Positions 49,936 to 62,800 of a stretch of DNA of 64,000 nucleotides are shown here, in pieces. Position 1 is the first letter of the stretch; each line of letters starts with the position of its first letter. The notes below the pieces were generated by a model. The model made no database searches, had not been told where the DNA came from, and saw only the letters and a program-made list of their open reading frames with translations. The position numbers were made by a program, and so were the translations under genes. The DNA is from Fasciolopsis buskii (taxonomy: Eukaryota > Platyhelminthes > Trematoda > Plagiorchiida > Fasciolidae). The stretch covers positions 45,397-109,396 of the forward strand of contig LUCM01003360.1 of assembly GCA_008360955.1 (NCBI GenBank), given 5' to 3'.

Positions 49936-50659
49936 AAAGATACAGTAACCTCACGGTTATCAAATACATGCAAATTACTTATTTTTCTAACCATCGCGAA
50001 GATAAAAACCATAGCCCACGTGCTTTTTTATACTTGCATCAACTCAGTACTTTTCACAACAATTTAACGTACACTGGTACACTCTGGCCTTCGTTGGCAC
50101 CTCACGGTGCAATAAACTCGGAACGAGAAAACGACAGAATATTCACAACGAAAGGGGCAAAATATACTATGTCAAGAGAAGAATATTAAGTGCATAGTGT
50201 TGAAAACTTTTATCACTGAAATTTCAAATGAGAAGACGTGAGTACTAATATTTGAACTGCTGCGAAATTCATTATCTAAAGCAACATGAACTACAAAACG
50301 CTACAAAGAGAAACATCAGTACCTTTCCGTACATATACAGATACATACGCATATATGTTTAAATGTATGCGTTTTAATTCTATTTTGAATAACCTGTACT
50401 GCCTACATGGCGAGAGTAAAAAAGTCGGCATGCTGTGACATGTTAAGTTCAAACATTTTCTGCATGTAAGTGTTAGAGAGTACTTCAGGGTTTTGTAGGC
50501 AATCGTTTTCAGGTTACCGGCAACCAAAGGAGCAGGCAGAAAACTATAGTAATGCAAATGACTACTGTTTGCAATTAAACACTCAGAAAGCTAACCAATT
50601 TATTTCTCATAGCGTGTAGCATGCACGAGTGAAGTAGAAAGTGTACGCTATATCTTCTA
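49936..50659. other. Unassigned part of the inverted-repeat spacer
   Basis: Nothing recognised. Confidence 0.4.
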
Positions 50660-50841
50660 GGACCCTCCGCATGGGGCAAAGAATGACCGCCAATCATGAC
50701 CATAATGTCTCAGTAGGTCAGATATAGTCATCAGCCGGGAGACACCGAACTACCATCTGCCATCAAAGTGACGGGCGGACGTGAGATTCGAAACTCTGAC
50801 CTTTGTGGGGTAACAGACGCTTAATTCATCGGATTGCCGCC
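50660..50841 (-). mobile_element. tRNA-derived SINE, second family, copy 2
   Basis: On minus the head starts GGCGG at 50841-50837 region and ends CCGCC near 50774, giving a five-pair acceptor-like stem. GATGAATTAAGCGTCT resembles box A and GTTTCGAATCTC resembles box B. The body GTCACTTTGATGGCAGATGG matches copy 1 at 46640-46675. It sits on the centre of symmetry of the large inverted repeat (about 50749), which may be coincidence. Confidence 0.6.
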
Positions 50842-52446
50842 AGTCATCAAACTCATATTTACCTTATTTTGGAACGGAAAAAGTAGTGTTTTCGTCAGTT
50901 TTTGATATGGATTGGCAGCCACAGATACTTTTGTTGGTCTTGATATTACCTGTACTTATCAGAGTCTCGAATTCCAGGAAGAGTTGCAAACATAGAATTA
51001 TACAAAAACCTCAAAGAATGGCAGCAGGAAATTACCCATACCGTAGGAGATTTTTTTTGGGGACTTTTGACTGTGCAGCTGCGAGTGCAAGATGATGGGA
51101 GCTGAAAATATGGTATCAAATAATTCCAAACTGCTTTGGCACCAAATCAATGGCATTGCTGCCCCCGAGCTCCAAAAATTACATAAGAATTAAGCCAGTG
51201 CTTGATTTTATTCAATATTTAAAATCACTGTGTAAATATCACATAAACCAACACCCACCAGAACCTGCGTGATAGGTACAAGTGGTTCTTCGAGCTATCT
51301 CCTGGGTGACTGAGATCTTTGCGCAGCATTTGCAGTTTCGTCGAAGCCAATTCACTACTTCATGTTTTTATATGATTCTCCGTTATGATCTCCTAGCGAC
51401 GAAGTTTCCCGCTGTTCTATAGCTTCGTTGATTTTAAAGCATCTCAACCTGGTTCCTCAATGATAAGACCTGCCTCTTTGCGAATGTTTCCCGAAAATAC
51501 CTGGTTCAAACTCACAAAAACATTTCTTACTCTAAAGCATCGGAGCTGCTGTCGTCGCATACTAACCTTACAATACTTGCCATTTCCACAGGTAGGTGTT
51601 GAATTTCAGCTTCCAGTCCCATTTGAAGAACATGTTCCTCCTGAGAACGGACTAATAACTTAGTCTGGCCTCCTTAGTATTCAATTAATCATCGATTTGT
51701 TGTCATTGACCTATCTGGCTTCAGAATTATTGCTCATTAATAACTACCTACAGCCCAACATCAAGTTTGCTTTGTAATAGAAATAGGCATTAATATTTCA
51801 CGGATAGTTCCGTTTTTCACCATGTACAGTCAGTCAATTTCCATTTATATGCTCTGGTTTTAGTTGCTGCATCACAGCACCCAATAATAGCAAATCAAAT
51901 TTTGAAACATCAAATGACTGAAGGAATACAAAGAAGATAGGATAATTCGAATTCGAAGACGCCACTGACAGCGACATTCGGTTGACCAACAGATCTGATC
52001 CACAGGGCAATAGGACGGTCTCAGCATCACGCAACCCACTGAAGGCCAGCGACTGATTGACCAGTTCATACTCATTGCGGATGGAGTGAAGCATCGTGGG
52101 TGCTCGGGGCACCCACTGTCACAGGTACCCGTGAGCACACATCTGTATGCTCTGCGTGCCACCCGTGGTTGATTTGGAATAAGGTTTACGTCGACTGCCT
52201 CAGATTGATTATTAAAGGCCAGCCAATCCGGTGGAAAACTCCAGGCACTCGCCTTCATCTCGTCACTTGACTGGAGAGGCAACTTTGCCAGAAGTGCATA
52301 TGACTTTCTCAGCACAGATTACACTGAGCGATAATAATTTGGGAGCGCTTCGAGACGCTCACAGTAAGCAGCAGACTGGGACCTTGAGATGACCACTCTG
52401 AATGTGTTGTGGCACGACAAAGATCGAATAACAGCGTATGGCGAGG
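50842..52446. other. Unassigned part of the inverted-repeat spacer
   Basis: A 147-codon minus frame at 51872-52315 is long for the window and lies in a more GC-rich patch, but shows no motif I recognise. Confidence 0.35.
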
Positions 52447-53847
52447 TAGTCAATCTGCGGGTATGGGCAACATGTGCACCAATCACCTTCGTCTATTCAA
52501 GTTCACTGCCTAATCGATCGGATGAGTTGTACAAGCCAATGTTCTGCCTTCAACATGTGCATCAATAATAAAATTTTCCCGTACTTCAGAAATACTGAAA
52601 CATCAGTGCGAGAACATGGACAGTCCTGGCACATTTATGTCCAACTGCCATGTTTTGAGCTGTAAAGCATCACCGATATTGCTGCTGCAATAAAACAACC
52701 TTTTTGGGATAAGAGATTGTTTCGCCGACGCCACAGATGTCTCACTAACGGATAGCAATCGATCTTTCTTCATATATATAGGCACTTCATTCGGTGAATG
52801 ATATGTAACTGCCCAGATAATCACGCTGATTTACTTCGCCTGGCTCATTTCTTCCAGGAGCATTGTTCAGTCTGGAGATGACAGAGAAACCTAACGAACC
52901 GAGATGCAGAAATAAGTATGGCCTTAGTGAGCTTAACTTTGATCGGGTTCGGTTATATCCACACGCATGTGGGTATGAGTGATTCATAAACCAAATTTAC
53001 ATAAGGTTGCTAAGATGAGTCAGGGCCTCATGTTGTTTTATTTGTGGATTAATTTGTTCTTTTACTAATAAAATATAATTACAAGGAATGTGAAAAACAG
53101 AAAATAGTGAGCTTTTTGTTCTGATGAGAAGCTGTAGTTGGTATAATCTTGCTCGAGAACGTCACACAAATCGTCTAAAGGTGATTGTCTGCTTGTAACT
53201 TAGATTTGCATGGAGTGACTTTGGGGCAGGGAGTGTAACAATTCTTTTTGAAACAAGGCTGTATTGCAGTAAAACCAAGGGACTTGGAAGACCAAGAGTT
53301 AACTATCGAATGAAAATTGGAAAATATCTTTACATGGGTACCGGTCCACATAAAATGTGAAACAAGGGCATGTCATTAATGAGACATTTTCAAATCTGGT
53401 ATACATATGACATTGGACTACAGAAAGTTTCTTTCCTCAAAGCAATGTTCCTTTAGGATTACGAGCCGATTTGAGCAGGGGAAGGATGGCAAGATATAAA
53501 TGCAAAAAGCTGCAAACTGAATTACTGAAAACAAAACCCAGAGAGGGAATTAATTGGCTGGGTGAGGGTAAAAATTGTTAAATCCCTTTCGGGATCTATC
53601 TGACGGTACTTCAGTGTGATCCATTGCCGAATTCAGTTAAACGCAAAGTGTGCACAATGAACGTTGAAGAAATGAGACAAATGTAATATGATTGAATAGG
53701 AAAAATTGCCAAGAAAAAGATAACTGGACCTTTGAGTACCGTTGTGCCAGACCGGTTCAGTATCTTGGCGATATCTAGGGTCAAGATGTTGGACGGCAAC
53801 GGCGAGATATATGCGACTTAAGGTCGCGAGAGATAGTCGAAATTGGA
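52447..53847 (-). repeat. Right arm of the 1.4-kb inverted repeat
   Basis: Reverse complement of 47651-49052, one base shorter. No target-site duplication is apparent at the outer edges (flanks GACAAAG on the left, ATTGCTG on the right). This argues against a single composite transposon and leaves inverted duplication, two insertions of one element, or misassembly. Confidence 0.92.
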
Positions 53848-55084
53848 ATTGCTGTTAAGCTCGTGTTTCTTCTTGAGTTTAAACCAATCTTATTACATCT
53901 GTTCACGATTAGAGTTACAAAAGTCGATTCATGCTCTCACTTGCTATTGCTCTAACGACCTATAGGTTTTTACATTTTGCCGGGATATTTACTTGCCTCA
54001 TAATATTATCCCCATATTATGTGGTAGAAATCAATGCGCAAGGACACATCGACGTTCGTGTATTTGTTCGAAGATATCGCGGGTTGCATAGCGATCTCGA
54101 AATTATGTAAAAAGATTAAACCAGTGTAGACATAGCAGTGTACTCGGATGAAAGACCGCCATGCGCAAGAATTCGGCCTCCGCGTTTCGCAGAGAGCAGT
54201 AAAAATGTGAAGTGAATTTTTTTGACATCCCATTTGGCAAGTATCAATACCAGAAACCTGTAAGGTTGAATTTTGACCAATGCTTTCTAGGGAGATGATG
54301 CACTTATTTGTCAGATAGCCATTTAAAAGCAGGTACTCAGCGGAATCTTCCATAATACACATTAGGTTTCTGGTCCAGATTAGCGATCACCGTGAAATTC
54401 CAAGGCGATTGATTTACGAGAATACAGTAATAAGTTTGGTAATTCACCAACGTTTCCAGCAGGATATTGTCCTAATCCAACCTTGAGAAGAAAGTACTCC
54501 TGAGAGTCAAGTCACTCTCAAAGCCGTTTGGAGTGGAATTAACCGTATCTCTTGGAAGTATATATACATATATAGTAGAATACCAGTCTGTGTTTTTTAA
54601 CTGAAAACAACTTATGATTCGGTCGACTGTGCAGTTCAGCGATGCCGTCTATTACTAAAGGCTGTATTAGAGAAATTGACATTCAGATGGCCAAACGGTT
54701 GTGGACGCCGACTTTCTTCTACAATAGCAATATACCATCTCCCTAGAATGCACTCGGTATATGAAACCGGTATAAGAATTTCAGTGATGGCGCTTAAAGT
54801 GCATTTTAGGCTGTCCACAAATCCCTTCAACGGCTGATGGAAAGTCTTTCAGAAATCTGGAAGTCGAAATATTTGTCTCAATATGTTGAAGTCTACAATC
54901 GTTGTGTAAGCTGACAGCATTTACTTTGCATGTCATCAAACTTCTGACATGCTCTTGCTCTCAGTTAGCGCGACCAACGTTTCAGCGTCTGCCCAGTTTC
55001 CAATTTAAATTTTCTCCCCTCCGAACCAGTGACTTTGTCGCTGACCTATCCTTGCTTACCTTATACTTGTGGATAAAGGGTAGT
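53848..55084. other. Unassigned sequence
   Basis: A minus frame of 118 codons (54006-54362) has no recognisable motif. A short TATATACATATATA stretch is at about 54560. Confidence 0.4.
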
Positions 55085-56860
55085 TACATGTACTGAGTGC
55101 GGTGCTTGTGGAAGGTGGGTCCGTGTAAAATGTGCAGGCCTTCAAAACGAGCACTACACACTCCATATCGGAATGATTCTGTTCAGAATGCAAACAATCC
55201 ACAAAGAAAGCTTATCAGGCGACGATAGTTTCAATGCAGGAAATAGTTCAGGAGAATGACGACGCCTCAGAAGAGCTTAGAGGCAGTGAGAGATAAGGTG
55301 CGACGTAGCATATCCTATGAGCCAAAATCAAAAGGAGGGGGACAAGGGGCCCAAAGAATAGGGCAACAAGTTGGATCGTAGCATCAATACCCATAATCTC
55401 AGCACTGGTCGAGAATGGGGAAATTCAAGCTAAAAAGATGTAGGCCAAAACCCCCAAGCGAGGGCAGAAAATAGGCTGAAGACTAACAGCTCACATTAGA
55501 AGGGGTAGTCAGAGAACTAGAAAATGTGAGGGAGAACCAAGTACCGATCATTGCCTGGAGACACAGATTACTTGTTCTCAATAGCGAAGAACCGTTATCA
55601 AGAAATGCAAGGCCAGGATAGAATTAGATTATAAGAGGGTAAGGGATTTCCTACGGTTTCCGGCATCATTACGAAAGTTCCATAGATTTGGCATACTGAA
55701 GCAACCTAGGCGGAGCTTTGGATGCTTAGCAGTAAGGCAGATCCGGGATGCCGTCGTCAGAGATTAGCTACTGGCCGAGGCGACGCTCATTTTACGTAGT
55801 ACAAGGGGGGGTTATCATATAGTCCCCGATGGGCCAGTCGACGGCCGAAATAAAGAGCTAGAACCCTAACAGTCACAGAGTTTCTACCTATGCTCAGCGA
55901 AGGGGTTTCCTTGGGGCGCCAGCCATGTTGGTAATTGACACGCCATTCCAAAACCCCATAAGCCCACTGCTATTCGGTAAGCAAGCAACAGTTGTCATTT
56001 GGGATATGCTGCAAAATGAGGCATGGGTTACCCAGTTAGCAGAATAGGGTCCGGCGGCGTAGCAATCTGTAAATGGCTTTCCCAATCAGAACACCCAAGC
56101 ACGGGGGAAAAGATAAGGCGTTAAAGAGGTTTCAAAACGACCAGGGCGGAAATAAAATCGTAGTATGGTTGCTAATTGGCACCAAGGTGTGTAGAAGTAC
56201 ACAGCCAAAAACATGGGATTTCTTCGGATGCTCTGTGCGTAGAACACTTCAAAGTAACAAACACCATGAGATACATGGGAGTTCAAGTCATCCGAGACTG
56301 CGGGCAGCCGGATGTACCACCGAGTCAGCATGTGCTACTACCGCACTTTGAAAGGCCCAGGATGTGTTGACCTACATAAAACCACGCAGCGAAGCTATTT
56401 GTGTTTGCTGATGGCCATTAAGCGTCGCTTATCGCAGTCAAGGGAACTTGGTTACCCGACAACGATTATATACCCCGAGTAGTACTAGAGAAATTTGCAG
56501 TTTACAGGCAAGACAGGAAGGAGGAATTTCGGGCGGAGGAGTAGCCATCACTGTCACGAAGCAAAAAAAATCGGGAATTATGCAGCGCCACGCTTACGCG
56601 GCCAAAAATGATGATCCACTTGGTCTGCGTGTATGCTCCCCAAGTTTGAACAATGACGAAGATAGACAACTCTTTTAAGTCGACGGATGCAGTAAGTATT
56701 TCCGTCAAGATACTGACAGTAGGCGATTTCAACTTACCGCACGTCGACTGGGAATTTGGAACATGCATAACGGGGACTCGGGAGGGAGAATTTCTACGAC
56801 GGCTGCATGAAAACGCCATGCACCAAAACAGAGCAGGGCATTCGGTATAGTGCTGTGTGT
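55085..56860 (+). pseudogene. CR1-like retrotransposon relic: ORF1 and endonuclease parts
   Basis: On plus, with frame changes: CGACGRWVRVKCAGL (about 55097-55140), a PHD/zinc-finger-like start typical of CR1 ORF1; then VRDFLRFPASLRKFHRFGILKQP (55635-55705), IRDAVV, and GGYHIVPDGPVDGRNKEL (about 55805-55860), blocks of the ORF1 RNA-binding region. The endonuclease follows: QSFYLCSA near 55875, IAVKGTWLPDNDYIP near 56420, YRQDRKEE near 56505, GGGVAITV near 56540, then VGDFNLPHVDWEFG (56720-56760) and FLRRLHENAM (56790-56820). Stops lie throughout, and the reverse transcriptase was not found downstream. It belongs to the same superfamily as 22948-23975, but the parts do not overlap enough to show it is the same family. 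Confidence 0.75.
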
Positions 56861-59800
56861 AGACCATTCTTCATGGAACTTGCGATTACAAAACAAGAGG
56901 GGAATGTGAGGCAGCTGCAAATATATCCTGTCACAAATGATATTTACAATAGGACACTAACTCGGCGACTGAAACTTGCCACGGCAGAAAGTAGCATACC
57001 TACTCCCCTTTTCAACATGTCAATGTTTTTATCTAATAGTTCTTTTATTTTCATATGGCAAGCTGTTAAACAAATCTTGGATCAAAAAATGATGTTAAAA
57101 GCGGACAGCACTGCACCTCTCAATAACGAGTGACAACTGGTTTATTTTGCATGACCGTTCCCAATTTGAAACCTATTTGTTTCCAAAGGAACCACGCAGA
57201 AGAATATCCATGGAGGAATTGGCGAGATAAGAAAAGGTAAATGCACGTCTTGGAGAAACTACTAAGGAATTCCTTAAGAATCCTAATTAGAATACCACGT
57301 GAAACTTCATTGTATTCCTGGGAAACAAATCAACAACAAAACCGTTCCCTGTGAAAAATCCTGGAAGCAATTTTCAACCATCTGAAACCAAAACAAGATA
57401 TTTCAGAGAAAACTGCGATAATAAGATTGCATGAATATCTTAAAACATCTTAAAGTAAAAGTAATACTTTGTGCTCGTTGCATAGAGAAAAATAGGTAGC
57501 TTTTAGTCCTCCGGATATCTGGAAAACTGGCAGCAAAACAATGCATGCTCCTCCATCCACTTACGCAGTTTTTAGTATTACAATTTAAGGCAATATTTCT
57601 TCGCTTAAAACAGTTGGAAAAGTCTCAAATGGGCTCCCAGCAGACTTTTGAGGATACAATTTTGAAATTAGCAAAAAGATCCTTGAAAATGCCCAAATGG
57701 ACTAAATTGTATTGACAGTCGGTTCAGTAGAAATACGTTTGGCATTTGTGGAATTCTGCTTCAATTTAAAGTAATTGTGCTTGAAATTACAGGCCTGCAC
57801 TTCTAAGTTTCGAAAATCGGAAGAAAATGGAAACTTCCTTCGAATATACCAACGAAATTTGTCATCAAAAGCTTCCGGTGATTTCCAGATAATTTAACGG
57901 CTAAATGAAACTACGGATCAGGCTACGGCCATCAGAGATATTCCTTGGGAAACAGTGGTTGTTTAATATTTCCTTATAATGCTGGAATGTTCAAGAAGTA
58001 TTAATAATTCAAAGATGCAACTATTGCCTAGAAGACCCAGGGATTGAACTTCTAAGGCGACAGGAGACATGAACTTTGTATATAAAGTCATAATTACAAG
58101 TGAACTCTTTTGTATTTCCATCTGCAACTTACATTTGTTATCAATTTAGACGCACATTATCCTCCAGTGCTTTAGTATTTAAAACTGTCTCTTGTTAGGA
58201 AGAAACAGGCTCATCGGTTTCGTGTCACCTTAAGGCACTCAAACTCATTCAATAAATGAAACTATCTAAGGAGTGGGCTTTTTGGGGGTGTTGACTGCAG
58301 TCAGCACCATGTAAATTGCTACAAGTTTTGAGAATAGTTATTCATGCACTGTTGTATCAGAGGTCCCTACCACTACCGAAGCAAGAACTCGCACAGAGTA
58401 TTTAAAGACTACCAGTGAAGCCCAACCCATTGTGCACGAGTTGCATGAGGCGTACACAACCATCATGCGCGCGTTAACCTGGCATTTGATACCGAGGTTC
58501 TCTGGCAAGGTAAAAGAAGTTCAGTTCAGTTCAGCTTGGAAAAAACAGAAGTTACCGCAAGAGATAACCGGGCGTCCAGGTTGTTGTGTTGTCGGCGATT
58601 TTCCTCGGCTTCCACCAGTGAGCGGGATTTTATGTTTGTAGTTTTCTGAAGGTAGCGCTTGTTTCACTTCCGCTTCCTGGCACTGTTACCAAGGCAATTA
58701 TACAGTGCCTTCGCGGGGGCTTTAAAGATGCCTTGTGAAAATGTGCTTTTTGGGTCCGTTTCCATAATAGTGTTCCGTTAAGTACAGTTGAAGCCCATTA
58801 CTACTCAAAACAGTTTTTGGCAAGCACTATTTTCTGTCTCAGTAAATATATTTACGAGCGTAGGGGCTCAGTTTGTCAAACACTTGAGCTTCTAAGTTTT
58901 ATTTGGCAACAGCTTCAGGGAATGCAACTTTTGAAAATTGCATATTTGGGGAATTAGATTGTAATTTCCCTTTGTGGAACAGATTGTCTTTACGCGAATC
59001 TCGTATTACGTTTGCTTGCCCTTAATCTTTGTGACCACTTGTGCATCGCTCCTACTCGGCCCCGTACGACTGCAATAATGGCAACCCTGAAACTCGACCG
59101 GTACAACGGGTAGACAGTCCCAAGCGGTAGCAGGTTGGGTATATTTTTACAAGAGCGTGCAGGCAGTGCGTGCTTGAGCAGCTCACAAATGACGACTGCG
59201 CTTGACAGTCTACGTTCGGTTAAACAAGCTATCCGCAGGAACAAATTCATGCTCCGCTACAGGGGCCTCCTCTTAGAAGGCCGTCGGAGAAGGGCTTTGG
59301 TTGGGGCCATAAGGAACAAGCCGAAAACTGGCGGATGTCTTGGGACCCTAGCAACGATCGCCATTCGGAAGATTTTGCCTTTCTATCGGTAGTCCCGTCG
59401 GTGTTAGTTGGTGGGAGGTGACCGTGCGCCAGACACCCAACCTGAAAAACATTACTAGAAGGTGTGATACCCCGGCCTAGATGCGCCGGCAAATTGCTGC
59501 AGCCGATCTGCCCGCCCGATGCGCGCCTTTCAAAACGATGGATTTGACAGCGTCCCACACCCGTGGGTCTCACTTTCACTCAGATTCTTCGCCAGGTTTG
59601 TTAACAATGAGTGTCTAACCTCGGGATTTCTTCGTCTTTTGGTGCGTGCATTATGTCGACCAGGGGCCGATGGTTGTCTTGCCGGTGACCGTGAAATTGC
59701 CTCGGCCCTGGGATTATTCTGAGAGAGGGAAAGCCAAAGAAAATCTGTTGGAAACGGTTCTCGTGAGCACCGGTGGATGTTCGACTTCGTGGCGGGCACC

Positions 59801-62800
59801 TAACAACCGTCGGTGCTGCAGTTGCCGGTTTAACATGGTGGCGGCATGTACATCGGCGTATACATTATCGTGACAAACATAAGTTAGCCTGCTTGGTGTC
59901 GTTATTCCATTACAAATTGGAACAGTGTTCCACAGATCGATATGGAAATAGTGACGAAGCCGTGAAAAGCGAATGCTCTGCTTTGCCTTGAGGCCACAAC
60001 GGCTATCTTGCACGTCCGGTACTTTTGGTGTGATGGGTTTTGCTGTGGCTCTGTTCCCACCAGAAGTCTCTACGGGCAGCGCGGGCAGCGACTAGACTAG
60101 GTCCATTGAAGCAACGGCCGGATGCGCTGATCTTCAGCAGGAGCAGTCGAAGTTACGAAAGCCTTCTTCAACGCTTCGTAATTGCGAGAAATTTCTATGA
60201 TATCCCTATCAAAAATAGATGACTTCGCTGGTTATCATGCAATGCCCGAACTGCTGTTCAACGAAAGGGTCGGAGTGTGTAATGGAGGACAGATAAAAGT
60301 TGAACCCTACTGTTCGGTCTGGAGACGGTTTTCGCCCCGTGGACATGGAGCCGCATAGTGAAAAATAATGACGTGAATAGAGATGCTGGAGGCCGTCGAT
60401 AGGAAAGAACAGTTGGTAAAATCCACGCGAAAAAAAACAGTTGGAAACAAAATAAAAGACAAAGGTATAATTTACCCGCGAAAAAACACGACGATCAAAG
60501 AGTCAGCAGAATGTAATAGATTCTCAGGCAGTGCACACGGATACATGCTGGAGTTTTCTTAGCCCAAAACAATATGCATTTTTCCATCGTGTCCACCAGC
60601 AAAAATGAACCTGGGGGCTGTCCTGTCCCATGTCCACACCGGCTTCTTCTTTGCGGCAGACATCGCAGACACCGCAGACATCTGATTTGGCGGGTGGCGC
60701 AGATAGGTCCATTCGCAATCATTTACAACCTAATTTGAACGCATCTTCTGTTGCCGTCCGGAAACCTCTGAACGTCATTATCTGTAGGTGCCGCGCTCCC
60801 CGGGACTTAACCCAACCTGTCTGCGTCATGAAGTGTGAGCGGTGACTTCCTCCCGGATGCACCGCGTGCAACGATCGCGGTAATTTTATGTAGCTCGTTC
60901 ATTAGGAGGCCAACCAAGTATTACCGTCAAGAATGCTGACACTAACTTGTTAACCTCACTACAGACAACTGGTGCAAACTTGCGACACTGCATTGGAGAC
61001 TGAATGAAAAGTTGCAAAGTTGCCCTCCTTGCTGCCGAACATGGTGCGGTTGACGGCTTTTCGTGCCCACAAACCAGACCTGCTGCCCTCCTTTGACAGT
61101 ACTAGTGCTGCGAATGGAGCTGTTGTAAAAAATTACTCCCGCGTACCCATTAGTTTCGCAAGGAAAAAGCTCCAACCGATGCATGTTGCAGAGGACTTTG
61201 AAGCCTGTCAATGCTTCCTTTGGTCTCCTAAGTCCTCACTTGGTCGTGAACTTTCAAAAACACTTGCAGAATAGCCGAACGGTTGCTCACATCATTTCTC
61301 CGATGGTTATTCTCTGTCTCCATTGATATAGTCCCAAAATCTCCCCATAAGGAGACGCACGGGGGCCACACGGATCACAAGCATGCTTCGGCCCTATGAT
61401 TGCGCCCTTCAGCTGCTGACCGGAAAACGCGAAGACACAACTTTCTTGGAGCAAAACATCTTATGGCGCGTGCAGTGAAAGAGGCGATGCTTACAAACTG
61501 GTGCAAGTACTTAAGATGATCGCTACGCCGAGCCATGTCTTGAATTACCTGAATTTGACCCAACAGTTAAGAAATATACCGGTGATTACACTGCACAAGA
61601 GTAAACTATGATCATTTGTAAGCGTCTGCCTGTTCCTAGTTGCTGCTAGCAGACGGGCCTTGAATAGCACGGCTCGCCGATATCTATTGAGATATCAGCT
61701 GGTCAGCGGTGCACACATAGTAAGGCGACCTAGACCGCACGCTCCCATCATTTGTGGAGTGCCTCAAGCCGGTGGAGAATACATCATTCTTACTTAGCGT
61801 ACGCTTCAAGAAGTACATCAAATTACCACTTTCTCCGATGCCCCGAATTGTCCATTAATTTGTATACTAGCTGCTTCTCCAAGAACATCCGACCACGATT
61901 CTGCACATAAAGTGATTGGTGACCGAGGAGTAAATTCTGGCTGTGTATTGCGTGACAGCTTTGAATGCATGACGACTTCCCAAATTCTGTGACCATCGGT
62001 GAGCTGCACAACCCACACCGGAGTATCTGTAACACTAACGTTACCAAGAGAAATTTTATGTACTTCAACGTCCGCTATATGCTATGATTTCGGTAAGCCC
62101 GGCACTAATTGGCACATGAATAACTCTTCGTGAAACTGAATTCTAGGAGAATTAGGCGTCTCGTTTACGGTGGCCTTGCCTAAAACCGTGCTACCGGCAT
62201 AGAAAGTTGGAAACCAAACTAGGAAGTGGTTTTTATTTGAACTTCTTTACCACTCACATGGCCTTTTTCAAATAAGCTAGTCAGAATTTACCACAGCGAT
62301 AACTTTAAGGAAAGCTGCCGCGGAAACACGGTAGCGTTTCTGTGATAGCCAATAAGGACGTCATATACAGGTGATGTTTAGTCCTGTCACCCTTCACTCC
62401 GTGCGAATTTTGACGACAACACGCTTCCACAGCTGATTGCACTAGGCAGTGAAATCTAGCGCTACTTTTCCTCAAAGGCAAAGATTTTGGAGCATTTTCA
62501 AGCCTATACTTATTTGCACATATTCTGAAATGCACTAAGCAGACAGAGGGAGACGAAGTGCCCCGACATAAATTGTATTCCTCATTCAGGACTACCTTGC
62601 TCTAGCACGCATCTGGGGCCTTTTCCTGAGCTTCCAACAGCGTGCAGCGAACAGAACTCTCAAGCAATTCGTTCCAGAATGGCCTAACCCGGTGCGCGGA
62701 AACCCAGGGCTTTCAACTCTAGCCTACATTCTTTGCAGAGTAGCTTCAGGCTATGTCCATTTGTGCCACACAAACGGGCAAACTAAAAATGTCTCTGCGT

